Below are positions 34,035 to 42,080 of a DNA stretch of 64,000 bases, in pieces. Under the pieces are notes generated by a model, which was not told the DNA's origin, did not search any database, and saw only the letters and a list, made by a program, of their open reading frames with translations. The DNA is from Laceyella sediminis (lineage in GTDB: Bacteria > Bacillota > Bacilli > Thermoactinomycetales > Thermoactinomycetaceae), in contig NZ_PVTZ01000003.1 in the NCBI RefSeq assembly GCF_003003125.1, forward strand, positions 186,001 through 250,000. The letters run 5' to 3'. A program made the position numbers and the translations under genes. Each line of letters begins with the position of its first letter. Within the stretch, counting starts at the first letter, position 1.

Positions 34035-35335
34035 CAGTATGGGCTGACCCCGCTTTCGTCATGGTTTATAGCAAATTCCTGAATGATGCGAAGAGCTGCC
34101 CTTTTCCCGCTGGCCAGCGCCGCATCCGCCAACATCTCTCCATGCCCGCACCCATCGCCCGCGATGTACAAGCCACGCATTTCAGGAACTTCCGGTCCGG
34201 GGAATGATGTTTTATCCACCGTGACCGAGTCATGTACAACGGTCATGTTTGGTAGGAATTGCCGAGCGACAACTTCCTTTCGCCACTGGGGATGAAGAAG
34301 GTCCATGACCTGCTCTAAATGTCTTTCATCCTCGCTGGGGTTGCCAGGCTCCGCACCGAGATACTTGACGAGATGCACCACCGTGATGCCGTCTTCGCTC
34401 AACCTGGAAGCCGCGGAATGATTCGTGAAAAAGACAGGCTGGTCGATGCCGATAACAAAATGATGCTTGGGATTGGGCAACCTCTTAAGTCCCAGATCTA
34501 GGCAGGCGGCGATAATCGGGCGGGCTTGCTCTCTCCATTTTCGGAGCGAAGTGCGCTCTGCATCCTTAACGAGCCGGCAAGTCTGTGCGGGGCCGATGGT
34601 GACGATCACGAAAGGAACTTCCAGCATAGCGCCATCCGCAAAATGGAGGCGATAAATCTTGCCGCTTTGCTCGATTTGTGTTGCTGTCTGCCGGTTCAGC
34701 AAGGTAACCCCAGTAGCGATGGCTTGATCCCGCAGGCTGTTGACAATGGACTCCCAGCCTCCGTCCACATAGAGAATATTCTCCTTCAATCCTCTCTGTA
34801 ACTGTTTTATGGTCGCACCAGCAAGCTGATGATCGGGATCGTTCGCAAAGGTTGTGGTTCGGCATAATGCATAAAAGATATGGCGCGCCATCGGATCCTG
34901 TATGTTTTTTTCCGCCCATTCTCGCAAACTGATTCGGCCGACGGCATGGGGCTCGATCCGGCTTAGTCGAACCATGAGGCTAACAAACTCTTTTTTCCCG
35001 TAAAGGGTTAACAGCTTGGAAGTTAGAAGCGAACCCACGCTGGCCGGCAAGGGATAAATGTCATTGTTCCACATGGCGTAACCCTTTGCGTTAGGAATCC
35101 CGCCTTGCACCTCGACACCCAATTCCCGCAAAATAGAAAAAGCTTCACCCCCGCGATACAACGCATGCCCACCAAGATTAAACAGCGCTCCGTTCTTGTG
35201 TGCCGTGCCTGCGCGCCCACCCGACCGATCAGATTTTTCCAACACAGCAACCGCTTTCCCAGCTTTGGCCAGATAAATGGACGCCACCAATCCGGAGAGC
35301 CCGCCACCTATGATTGCCACATCATATTTTTTCAT
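34034..35335 (-). CDS. FAD-dependent oxidoreductase linked to ECF41 sigma
   Basis: 433 residues of the phytoene-desaturase/amine-oxidase fold: GGGLSGLVASIYLAKAGKAV near residue 10, SGGRAGTAHKNGALFNLGGH and the C-terminal GLYIAGDGCGHGEMLADAAL. ECF41 sigma factors are characteristically encoded beside a carboxymuconolactone decarboxylase, oxidoreductase or epimerase gene, and this is such a partner. It is the first gene of the pair and carries a near-consensus ECF41 promoter. The substrate is unknown; the fold is shared with the desaturase-like gene at 10742. Confidence 0.85.
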   Translation of the reverse strand: MKKYDVAIIGGGLSGLVASIYLAKAGKAVAVLEKSDRSGGRAGTAHKNGALFNLGGHALYRGGEAFSILRELGVEVQGGIPNAKGYAMWNNDIYPLPASVGSLLTSKLLTLYGKKEFVSLMVRLSRIEPHAVGRISLREWAEKNIQDPMARHIFYALCRTTTFANDPDHQLAGATIKQLQRGLKENILYVDGGWESIVNSLRDQAIATGVTLLNRQTATQIEQSGKIYRLHFADGAMLEVPFVIVTIGPAQTCRLVKDAERTSLRKWREQARPIIAACLDLGLKRLPNPKHHFVIGIDQPVFFTNHSAASRLSEDGITVVHLVKYLGAEPGNPSEDERHLEQVMDLLHPQWRKEVVARQFLPNMTVVHDSVTVDKTSFPGPEVPEMRGLYIAGDGCGHGEMLADAALASGKRAALRIIQEFAINHDESGVSPY

Positions 35336-35366
35336 GTTATCACCTTATTCCCTGTTTTACTAATAT

Positions 35367-35393
35367 GACGAGAAAGCAGGTGACTTTGTGACA
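35367..35393 (-). promoter_or_regulatory. Predicted ECF41-dependent promoter
   Basis: On the minus strand TGTCACA (35393-35387), exactly 16 nt, then CGTC (35370-35367). This matches the ECF41 target motif as I recall it (TGTCACA, about 16 nt, CGTC). The -10 is 31 nt before the oxidoreductase start, predicting an autoregulated oxidoreductase-sigma operon. Confidence 0.85.
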
Positions 35394-35480
35394 GAACCAA
35401 ACGGGGTATTTTAATCGAGCTACCCATGCATGTGCCGTTTCGCTCAGATATTTCCGGGGAAATCGCACAGGGCGACTATT

Positions 35481-35525
35481 AAAAAAAGGATGATTCTTGG
35501 ACGCATTTCGCACCAAAAACCATCC
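35481..35525 (-). terminator. Terminator of the MFS transporter gene
   Basis: Arms GGATGATTCTTGG (35488-35500) and CCAAAAACCATCC (35513-35525) with two mismatches, then seven T on the minus strand. Confidence 0.75.
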
Positions 35526-35551
35526 CTTAAGCATATTCCTTCACTTTTCGA

Positions 35552-36742
35552 TTACGCGCTTAAACGCGTCACATCCGGGTGACCAGAGTCTGTTTCCGCT
35601 CGCCGCGCCTTCCAATACAACAGCCCAGAAACGGCGACAAAGAACAGTGCGAACAAAAACATCCCCCGGTAACCCAACCAGGCGGCGATCATCCCCAACA
35701 AGAAAGAGCCTACGCCAATTCCGACGTCTGCAGCGATGAAAAACGTCGCCGTGGCCGCGCCGCGCCTTGCCGCTGACACCTTTGAGATAACCATGGCCTG
35801 CAAGCAGGGCTGAATACTACCATACCCAGCGCCGATGAACGCCCCCGCTGTGTAAAAAAGCGCCTGGTCTTCCGCCATCGCCATGCAGATCAATCCGATA
35901 ATATAACAGGCGATGCTCGGGTACACGACAGAATCCGGCCCTTTGCGGTCAAATAGGCGCCCTGACAACAATCGAGCGACGACTAAGGCCAACGCATAGA
36001 AAAAATAAAAGCCGCCAGCCATATCTGCGTCACCCAGTTCAGCTGCATACAGCGAAATAAACGACACAATGCCCCCAAACACCATGGCAAAGCCGATAAT
36101 CGGCATAGAGTAGGCAAACGCTTTGCGCTCAATCATTTTTCCCCAATCCGTAAGGCGGATGCGCATAGCTGGAGCGGGGTTAGCTTTTTTAGGAAACTTC
36201 ACCCGCATGATCAATAGCAAGCTGATCAATACAAATAAGCCGCAAAACAGAAACAGCCAAGTATATGACAGGGATTGGACCACCCAGAGTCCAAACGCCG
36301 GCCCGACAACCATCGCCAGCATGTTGGACGTACCAAAGTAACCCAGCCCTTCTCCGCGTTTGGCAGGCGGAATGATATCATTCACCGCCGCACCCAAAGC
36401 AGTGGTAGCCATGCCAAACGCCCCGCCGTGCAACAAGCGGATCGCCAACAGCAAGATGAAGCTCATGGCCGCAAAATACCCGATCGTCGAGGCCAAATAC
36501 AATCCGATCGTCCACACCAGAATCGTTTTTCTATCCAACTGATCTACCAGCAAGCCACCGTAAGGCCGCATCAGAACAGAAGCCATCGTGAATATACCGA
36601 TCACCAAACCCACTTGTTGTTCCTGTGCGTGCAACTCATCTACAGCATATACCGGCAAGGTTGACAACAACACAAAAAATCCGCCAAACAAGAAAAAGTT
36701 TGCCAGACAAATCAAGATAAAATCTTTTGTCCACAATCTCAT
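35552..36742 (-). CDS. MFS-family drug/metabolite efflux transporter
   Basis: 396 residues, 12 predicted TM helices. The loop after TM2 carries the MFS motif-A variant RPYGGLLVDQLDRKTI and the corresponding loop of the second half reads LSGRLFDRKGPDSVV. The subfamily with short loops mostly exports drugs or metabolites; the substrate is unknown. I start at ATG 36742 (MRLWTKDFILICLANFFLF), 9 nt from GGAAGGA; alternatives at 36760 and 36802 have poorer spacing. Confidence 0.8.
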   Translation of the reverse strand: MRLWTKDFILICLANFFLFGGFFVLLSTLPVYAVDELHAQEQQVGLVIGIFTMASVLMRPYGGLLVDQLDRKTILVWTIGLYLASTIGYFAAMSFILLLAIRLLHGGAFGMATTALGAAVNDIIPPAKRGEGLGYFGTSNMLAMVVGPAFGLWVVQSLSYTWLFLFCGLFVLISLLLIMRVKFPKKANPAPAMRIRLTDWGKMIERKAFAYSMPIIGFAMVFGGIVSFISLYAAELGDADMAGGFYFFYALALVVARLLSGRLFDRKGPDSVVYPSIACYIIGLICMAMAEDQALFYTAGAFIGAGYGSIQPCLQAMVISKVSAARRGAATATFFIAADVGIGVGSFLLGMIAAWLGYRGMFLFALFFVAVSGLLYWKARRAETDSGHPDVTRLSA

Positions 36743-37149
36743 CCGTATCGTTCCTTCCATATCCCCCATCTGTCCGTATCCACTTGCGTGTGTTTGGCGC
36801 ATGCCAACTGGCTACAAACGTTTTTCCCATGCTTGTCACAGGAACTGGACGTATGAGAAAAACGTTTGCAGCCAAATCCATTGGGACGTATCTAGCAAAT
36901 AACGTAAGCAAGGCACAAAAAGACCTTTTCCCGATGCGAACCTCATCACGTGTTACGCGAACGAGAATATGGTGTTAAAGCCGCTGGACACATTTATCAG
37001 TCACGACCCGGCCATGCACACGTTAGTTATTATATTTCGTAATCCGAAACAAACTCAATAAGAAAAATGCGGCAAAAAAACGCTTTCTTTCACATGGGGC
37101 AAGCTCGCACAAGCATATACTTGATCATAGGCACACGGAGGTGTTTTCT
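36743..37149. other. MFS/small-protein divergent intergenic region with inverted repeat
   Basis: About 400 nt without an assigned gene. It holds a 17-bp inverted repeat with one mismatch, GGCTACAAACGTTTTTC (36810-36826) and GAAAAACGTTTGCAGCC (36857-36873), 30 nt apart and 68 nt upstream of the MFS start. This is a good candidate operator for a transporter regulator. The rest shows no SD-preceded frame. Confidence 0.5.
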
Positions 37150-37386
37150 TTGACAAAAGAAGAAAAAATCCCAACCCACCCAAGATTTCTTCCCTATACG
37201 CAAGTGGCAATGGGCATGATTCAGCCGGAATGGATTTTCATGAACCATTTTTTTGAACGAGATATGGAAGAAGAACAGCTGGATTCCACAACCCTCTCCA
37301 TCTCCACAACTTCCCCTAGTGAAACCGAAAAAAAAGCCATCCAGATCCATTTCCACGCTCGCCGCGAACCTAGGGGAAAAGAGTGA
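37150..37386 (+). CDS. Small hypothetical protein
   Basis: 78 residues, hydrophilic, no signal peptide or TM helix. The N-terminus MTKEEKIPTHPRFLPYTQVA is rich in Pro and Thr, the middle has MIQPEWIFMNHFFERDMEEE, and the tail is Ser/Thr-rich then basic. Start: a TTG 6 nt after GGAGGTG (preferred) or the GTG at 37141. The clear SD supports translation, but I recognise no family. Confidence 0.5.
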   Translation: MTKEEKIPTHPRFLPYTQVAMGMIQPEWIFMNHFFERDMEEEQLDSTTLSISTTSPSETEKKAIQIHFHARREPRGKE

Positions 37387-37431
37387 GCAATCCCTTGGCT
37401 CTCTCAGCATTTCACTGCATACTCCACACAA

Positions 37432-37461
37432 AAACCGCTTCCCCCGAAGGGAAAACGGTTT
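37432..37461 (-). terminator. Terminator of the acetyltransferase gene
   Basis: Stem AAACCG...CGGTTT with inner TCCC/GGGA and a TTCG-type tetraloop on the minus strand, followed there by TTTTTG. Confidence 0.7.
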
Positions 37462-37493
37462 GTATGGGGAAGATGGCTTTTCATTTCGCCCCA

Positions 37494-38123
37494 TCACTTT
37501 TGAACATCATCAAGTTTCGCAAACAGCAATTCACACGATGTGTCTTGCTCTATTCCCGAAAAAACAGCTTGTCCTTGATAAACAAATTCCTTATAACTGA
37601 TCCCGCTAGCCACCGTGGCCGGAAATAACTTTCGAAAAATATGCTTGGAGGCTTCATTGGTGCATATCATCGCCACTTTGTTATACCCTTGTGATTGTCC
37701 TTGTTCAACGACGCGTTTCTCCAATTGTTGAACCAATCCTTGCCCAGTAAAATCGCTATGACTGGCCCCCATGTCCAAAACAAGTGTATCAGGGCCGAGA
37801 CAAGAGGTAGCTTTTTTCTCTATTTCTTCAAATAAGGTGATAATCGGATCTAGTTCCGGACACACTTTCTTGATTTCCTCTTTTTTAAGAAAAGGCACCG
37901 TCGCTTTTCGACCAAGAACGACGGCAGCCAAATGCTCCCCTTCTATCGCCACAAAAGACATTTGTTGTTCCACAGCTTTAACCAAAGTCAAATAACAATA
38001 ACGGTAAAATGCATCCTCGGGAATCCGCAAGAAAGCAGCCATCGGTTCATTTTTAATAAAAGAATGGGTAAGTAAAATGCTTGCTTTACTAATATGTTGT
38101 GCTCCCAACTGTTTAATAATCAT
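37494..38123 (-). CDS. GNAT-family N-acetyltransferase
   Basis: 209 residues. The acetyl-CoA-binding loop of the GNAT fold is recognisable late in the protein (GASHSDFTGQGLVQQLEKRV, then GYNKVAMICTNEASKHIFRK), with strands VAIEGEHLAAVVLG before it. The Gly-rich loop is shorter than the canonical Q/RxxGxG/A, so activity is likely but the acceptor cannot be named. ATG 38123 has a moderate SD (GGGATGA). Confidence 0.65.
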   Translation of the reverse strand: MIIKQLGAQHISKASILLTHSFIKNEPMAAFLRIPEDAFYRYCYLTLVKAVEQQMSFVAIEGEHLAAVVLGRKATVPFLKKEEIKKVCPELDPIITLFEEIEKKATSCLGPDTLVLDMGASHSDFTGQGLVQQLEKRVVEQGQSQGYNKVAMICTNEASKHIFRKLFPATVASGISYKEFVYQGQAVFSGIEQDTSCELLFAKLDDVQK

Positions 38124-38236
38124 TTCATCATCCCGCTTCCTACAAAGTTTTTACACAATCGGTGTCCCAATCTAACGGCGGCAAAGGAAGTTGATTTGCA
38201 TTCCTGCCTTAGTGGTCGGGCATCGTCCACTTACTA

Positions 38237-38373
38237 CTAGAGCGTGTCTTATGAATAGGCCAGCGGCTCCAAAACCATTTTCTCATTCGCTTCACGCGTA
38301 GCGAGGCGCTCCTCGAGAAAAGGTTTTTCCGCCGTTTCTTCCCTATTAACTTGATCTGCCAGACACACCCTAG
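38237..38373. mobile_element. MITE-like element (non-autonomous, about 133 bp)
   Basis: Imperfect terminal inverted repeats TAGAGCGTGTCT (38238-38249) and AGACACACCCTA (38361-38372), two mismatches, flanked by CTAG on both sides. Internally AATAGG/CCTATT and AAAACCATTTTCTC/GAGAAAAGGTTTT also pair, so the whole element can fold into one long hairpin. No transposase frame exists. The ends resemble those of IS5-like elements as I recall them, but the family is not certain. Confidence 0.6.
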
Positions 38374-38530
38374 TGACACCGCACCGCAAAACACGGCACA
38401 GGTGCCCGCCGAGCGCCTTTTACTGCGCTAAAGAAATCCCATCTCCCCCATCCCATTATATAGTAAATTTCATATCTTCCAAAAACATTTCATGCGGTAT
38501 TATATGATTTAATCTTAAAAACATAAAACA

Positions 38531-38582
38531 CCGGGAAGAAAAGGGGCTCTCTTAGGCGGTCGAATCCCCATTTCCCTCCCGG
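38531..38582 (-). terminator. Terminator of the ArAE-family gene
   Basis: Long GC-rich stem CCGGGAAGAAAAGGGG (38531-38546) with CCCCATTTCCCTCCCGG (38566-38582), followed on the minus strand by TGTTTTATG. Confidence 0.7.
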
Positions 38583-38588
38583 CGCGAA

Positions 38589-39593
38589 TTACAAACATCC
38601 CGCTTTTTTCCAATTGAATTTGTTCTTTTTAGTTTCTTCCTTCTGCTTCTGCTTAATCCATAAGTCCCTTTTAATTTTCAAATAGCGCTTCATTTCACCG
38701 ATAAAGTGATACACCGCTGCGCGCGTCTCAAATTCCTCAAGCGTTTGCGGCAAGGCTGACTCTTTAAAACGACGACTGATCTGCTCCAATTCCTCCAAAT
38801 AATGCGATGCGGTATTGCCCGGATGAACCGCGCCGGCCAAGCGATCCAAGAATTCGCCGACGATAAGGCTCTCCTGACAACAATGATCCAATGAGGAAAC
38901 ACTGGGCGCGATCCGTTCCAGAATTTCAAACTGCCGCTCACGCATTTCAAAGTAGCGGTAATAATACGCGCAGTCGTAAGGAGCCACATTTTCTATGTCA
39001 CGCAGAGCCAACGCCTTAGCCTCTTTCAACAACTGGGCCGTCTCCGTGATCTCTTTGCCGTCCCACTGTTGATCCTTATCGCGCAAATAAGCAGCCAGTT
39101 CGCGCAAAATGGCCTTGAAGTTGGCTTCGATCTGCTGTTGAATCTCTTTCAACTTCTTTTCGCTGCTCGGCATATGCATATTGGCCAGCACCGCCATCCC
39201 GATCCCGATAACAATCAGTAGCCCCTCGTTAATAACAATGGGGAGGGACACCTCTTTCAGGATATACAGATGCAAAATGACCACGGTCGCCGTCGTAATG
39301 CCGTCCGTTGCTTTCAGCTTGACGCAGAGGGGGATCAACAAAAGCATCAGGATGGTTAACCCCCAAGCGTGGTATCCGAGCAGTTCAAAGACCAGTATGG
39401 CCAAGACCAATCCCAACACACAAGCGAGCACTCTCTCCCATGCGGTTTGGTAAGATTTTTTCTTCGTCGTTTTGATGCATAAGATAGTAATCACAGCAGC
39501 TGAACTATAAAATTGCAAACCAAGCCATTGGGCGATGGCTAAAGATAAACCCGTCCCAACAGCTGTCTTCACCGTACGATACCCGATCTTCAT
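38589..39593 (-). CDS. Aromatic acid exporter (ArAE/DUF939) family membrane protein
   Basis: 334 residues: an N-terminal membrane domain of about five TM segments (RTVKTAVGTGLSLAIAQWLG; LACVLGLVLAILVFELLGY; LTILMLLLIPLCVKL; VVILHLYILKE; GLLIVIGIGMAVLAN) and a long helical cytoplasmic domain of about 190 residues, matching the YqjA/YgaE-type DUF939 layout. Relatives of the FUSC/ArAE group export aromatic acids, but function in Firmicutes is unestablished. It is monocistronic with a terminator. Confidence 0.8.
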   Translation of the reverse strand: MKIGYRTVKTAVGTGLSLAIAQWLGLQFYSSAAVITILCIKTTKKKSYQTAWERVLACVLGLVLAILVFELLGYHAWGLTILMLLLIPLCVKLKATDGITTATVVILHLYILKEVSLPIVINEGLLIVIGIGMAVLANMHMPSSEKKLKEIQQQIEANFKAILRELAAYLRDKDQQWDGKEITETAQLLKEAKALALRDIENVAPYDCAYYYRYFEMRERQFEILERIAPSVSSLDHCCQESLIVGEFLDRLAGAVHPGNTASHYLEELEQISRRFKESALPQTLEEFETRAAVYHFIGEMKRYLKIKRDLWIKQKQKEETKKNKFNWKKAGCL

Positions 39594-39903
39594 ATTGCCT
39601 CACTTTTTCTTTTAAGGAATGTCTGATAAACATACCCGGTGTCACTCACACCGATTTCCCATTCGTTGGCACTCAACAGAGAAAGCGTTTTTCGCCACCT
39701 CCCTATGTGCCAACTTGATTGATCAGACGATCCCAGTTATGTAACCATTATAATACAACAGAATAATTTCTGGTAATCCAAGTCCCTCCTTTTTTCACCT
39801 GTTTCATGAACAGCCTTCAGAAACGGACACCGTCATATTCCATCATTCCCGACGATTTGATATCATTGGAATTGTCGGGAACATTTCGCAAGGAGTGGTC
39901 ATC
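39594..39903. other. Intergenic region with two inverted repeats
   Basis: 310 nt. GTTGGCAC/GTGCCAAC arms bracket about 30 nt near 39665-39712, and TTCCCGAC (39846-39853) pairs with GTCGGGAA (39874-39881) just before the SD of the small gene at 39904. A TATAAT near 39750 could be a -10, but lacks a convincing -35. Confidence 0.4.
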
Positions 39904-40098
39904 ATGAACACAACCACCACACCGGCTAAAATCTCTTATTATCGGCTGTTGCAAGCCAGCTACCGCAGAGCCGAGCAACTCTTGCGTGAAATCTCCGAAC
40001 ATCCCCACCGCTACCATCCAGCAAAAAAACAGGAAACGGCGGATTATTTAACCCAATTACGCAAAGAAATGGGGAAATTTCATATCGACCAATCGTAG
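39904..40098 (+). CDS. Small hypothetical protein
   Basis: 64 residues, soluble and basic: MNTTTTPAKISYYRLLQASY, then helical RRAEQLLREISEHPHRYH and a charged end LRKEMGKFHIDQS. AAGGAG lies 8 nt upstream of the ATG and a terminator follows, so it is very probably expressed. The upstream hairpin may be its regulatory site. No family recognised. Confidence 0.6.
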   Translation: MNTTTTPAKISYYRLLQASYRRAEQLLREISEHPHRYHPAKKQETADYLTQLRKEMGKFHIDQS

Positions 40099-40101
40099 TG
40101 G

Positions 40102-40122
40102 GGCCTGATAAGGCCTTTTTTC
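40102..40122 (+). terminator. Terminator of the 64-residue protein gene
   Basis: GGCCT-gata-AGGCC followed by a run of six T. Confidence 0.85.
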
Positions 40123-40828
40123 TTTGCGCTTAACGCGCCATTTATAACCGAGAATGACCAGTCGCGCACATGAGATTTTGTTACCCTTTTTAAATTCTTA
40201 TCATATGTATCCATTTTCCCGATTTACATTGCTTCAGTATATGCCAAAGCAAATATTTCCCATATCATTCCACATCTTCTAAGTTGAATATAAATAATTC
40301 CATTTATTATCGGTAATAAATTTATTTATTTTTTTATCGATTAAAGAAGGAAAACTTAATTTGTTCACGAAAAGATAATATAACAAACTGAAAGGAGGCT
40401 GGAAAAAAAGCACTCCCGCCTGTGCCATTCCTACGCGAGCAATCACCTCATCCAACCCTTGGATTATAATTATCTTGGCTTTATATGACAATTGTCCTTC
40501 CACAGTACGACATCAACCCAAAGGCAGGGAGGCATGTTTGAGAAATTTGTATTCCCACCACATCCCGTCGAAGTGTTATGTCCGCCCCGCGTTCTGACTC
40601 ATACCACGTACTCATCTCCGAAAATGACTGATGAATCATATATTTTCGTATATTCTGCTAATTTCTACCTACTAGCGCGTCGAGTCTCCTCGCCGGGGGA
40701 CGGATCACTGACAGGCATCGCTTGACTCATGACAACAGGTGCATTGTGCTGACGCAAATCATGTTCTTTTGCATCGGAACCACTTACCCAACCAATCAAA
40801 TCCACAAATCAAAAGGAGGATATTTTTC
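40123..40828. other. Long gene-free leader region of the protease cluster
   Basis: About 700 nt, AT-rich on the left. Frames of 74-77 codons exist on both strands but lack SDs and plausible composition. A TTGACT near 40720 is the only -35-like element, with no good -10. The region presumably contains the control elements of the thermitase genes; none is obvious by eye. Confidence 0.4.
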
Positions 40829-41992
40829 GTGAAGAAACGCGTTTCCCTCATCGCTTCCTTCGTTTTGATGGCCAGCGCCGCCCTGCCTTCCGCCATTTTT
40901 GCTAAGGAAGTAGATAGCCAAGCGGGTAAACTCTATGCCCCCGGACAAGTCGTGGTGAAATACAAAGCCAACGCTTCGGCCAACGCCGTCAAATCTGCTC
41001 GCGCCAAAGCCAACGGTACAGTCATGGAGAAAAACAACAAGCTCGGCTTCGAAGTGGTCAAAGTGAAAGGCTCTGTGGAAGCGACCATCGAAAAGCTGAA
41101 AAAAGACCCCAACGTGGAATATGCTGAGCCCAACTACTATCTCCACGCTTCCTACACGCCTAACGATCCTTACTTCAGCTCCCGCCAATACGGTCCGCAA
41201 AAAATCCAAGCGCCGCAAGCATGGGACATCGCTGAAGGCTCTGGCGCAAAGATCGCCATCGTCGACACCGGGGTGCAATCCAACCATCCCGACTTGGCCG
41301 GTAAAGTAGTTGGCGGCTGGGACTTCGTTGACAACGACTCCACTCCGCAAGATGGCAACGGCCACGGCACCCACTGCGCTGGTATCGCCGCAGCAGTGAC
41401 CAACAACAGCACCGGTATCGCTGGTACTGCTCCAAAAGCATCGATCCTCGCTGTGCGTGTGCTGGACAATAGTGGTAGCGGCACCTGGACTGCTGTCGCC
41501 AACGGCATCACCTATGCTGCCGACCAAGGCGCTAAAGTCATCAGCTTGAGCTTGGGCGGCACCGTCGGTAACTCCGGCCTGCAACAAGCTGTCGACTACG
41601 CTTGGAGCAAAGGTTCCGTTGTCGTGGCCGCAGCTGGTAACGCCGGCAACACCGCTCCTAACTATCCCGCTTACTATTCCAACGCCATCGCGGTGGCTTC
41701 CACCGACCAAAACGACAACAAATCCTCCTTCTCCACTTACGGTTCCTGGGTGGATGTAGCTGCTCCCGGCTCCAGCATCTATTCCACTTACCCGACCAGC
41801 ACTTATGCTTCCTTGAGCGGAACCTCCATGGCTACTCCTCATGTAGCTGGAGTGGCTGGACTCCTGGCTTCCCAAGGCCGTAGCGCTGCCAATATCCGCG
41901 CCGCCATTGAAAACACCGCCGACAAAATCAGCGGCACTGGCACCTACTGGGCCAAAGGGCGCGTCAACGCTTACAAAGCCGTTCAGTACTAA
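40829..41992 (+). CDS. Thermitase (subtilisin-family serine protease), copy 1
   Basis: Secreted thermostable subtilase, 387 residues: Sec signal peptide (about 1-25, ending AIFA), inhibitor-I9-type propeptide to about 108, and a 279-residue mature enzyme starting YTPNDPYFS, the length of thermitase. The triad is Asp146, His179 and Ser333 (mature 38, 71, 225), with oxyanion Asn271 in AAAGNAGN and the thermitase-typical Cys in HGTHCAG. The start is the GTG after AAAAGGAGGA; a longer frame from 40739 is not translated in copy 2. It differs from copy 2 by one residue. Confidence 0.97.
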   Translation: MKKRVSLIASFVLMASAALPSAIFAKEVDSQAGKLYAPGQVVVKYKANASANAVKSARAKANGTVMEKNNKLGFEVVKVKGSVEATIEKLKKDPNVEYAEPNYYLHASYTPNDPYFSSRQYGPQKIQAPQAWDIAEGSGAKIAIVDTGVQSNHPDLAGKVVGGWDFVDNDSTPQDGNGHGTHCAGIAAAVTNNSTGIAGTAPKASILAVRVLDNSGSGTWTAVANGITYAADQGAKVISLSLGGTVGNSGLQQAVDYAWSKGSVVVAAAGNAGNTAPNYPAYYSNAIAVASTDQNDNKSSFSTYGSWVDVAAPGSSIYSTYPTSTYASLSGTSMATPHVAGVAGLLASQGRSAANIRAAIENTADKISGTGTYWAKGRVNAYKAVQY

Positions 41993-41998
41993 AAAAGC

Positions 41999-42024
41999 GG
42001 CCACACCAAGCGCATGGTGTGGCC
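41999..42024. terminator. Hairpin between the thermitase copies
   Basis: Ten-bp arms GGCCACACCA and TGGTGTGGCC with a 6-nt loop. There is no U-run on the plus strand (ACAAAAAAAG follows), so readthrough into copy 2 or an mRNA-stabilising role is likely; on the minus strand it would be a proper terminator. Confidence 0.55.
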
Positions 42025-42080
42025 AACAAAAAAAGAAAAGTCTCACTATTAAAGCTTAACACACAAGGAGGACGTTTACC

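Larger units (their letters stand above)
38124..38588. other. Gene-free region containing a MITE-like repeat
   Basis: 465 nt. The middle holds the MITE-like element described separately, and the right end the terminator of the ArAE gene. No SD-linked frame was found. Confidence 0.5.

Noticed and set aside
40279-40725. 74- and 77-codon frames on both strands before thermitase copy 1
   Set aside because: Start codons lack SDs and the sequences have no recognisable pattern; one spans AT-rich non-coding DNA.
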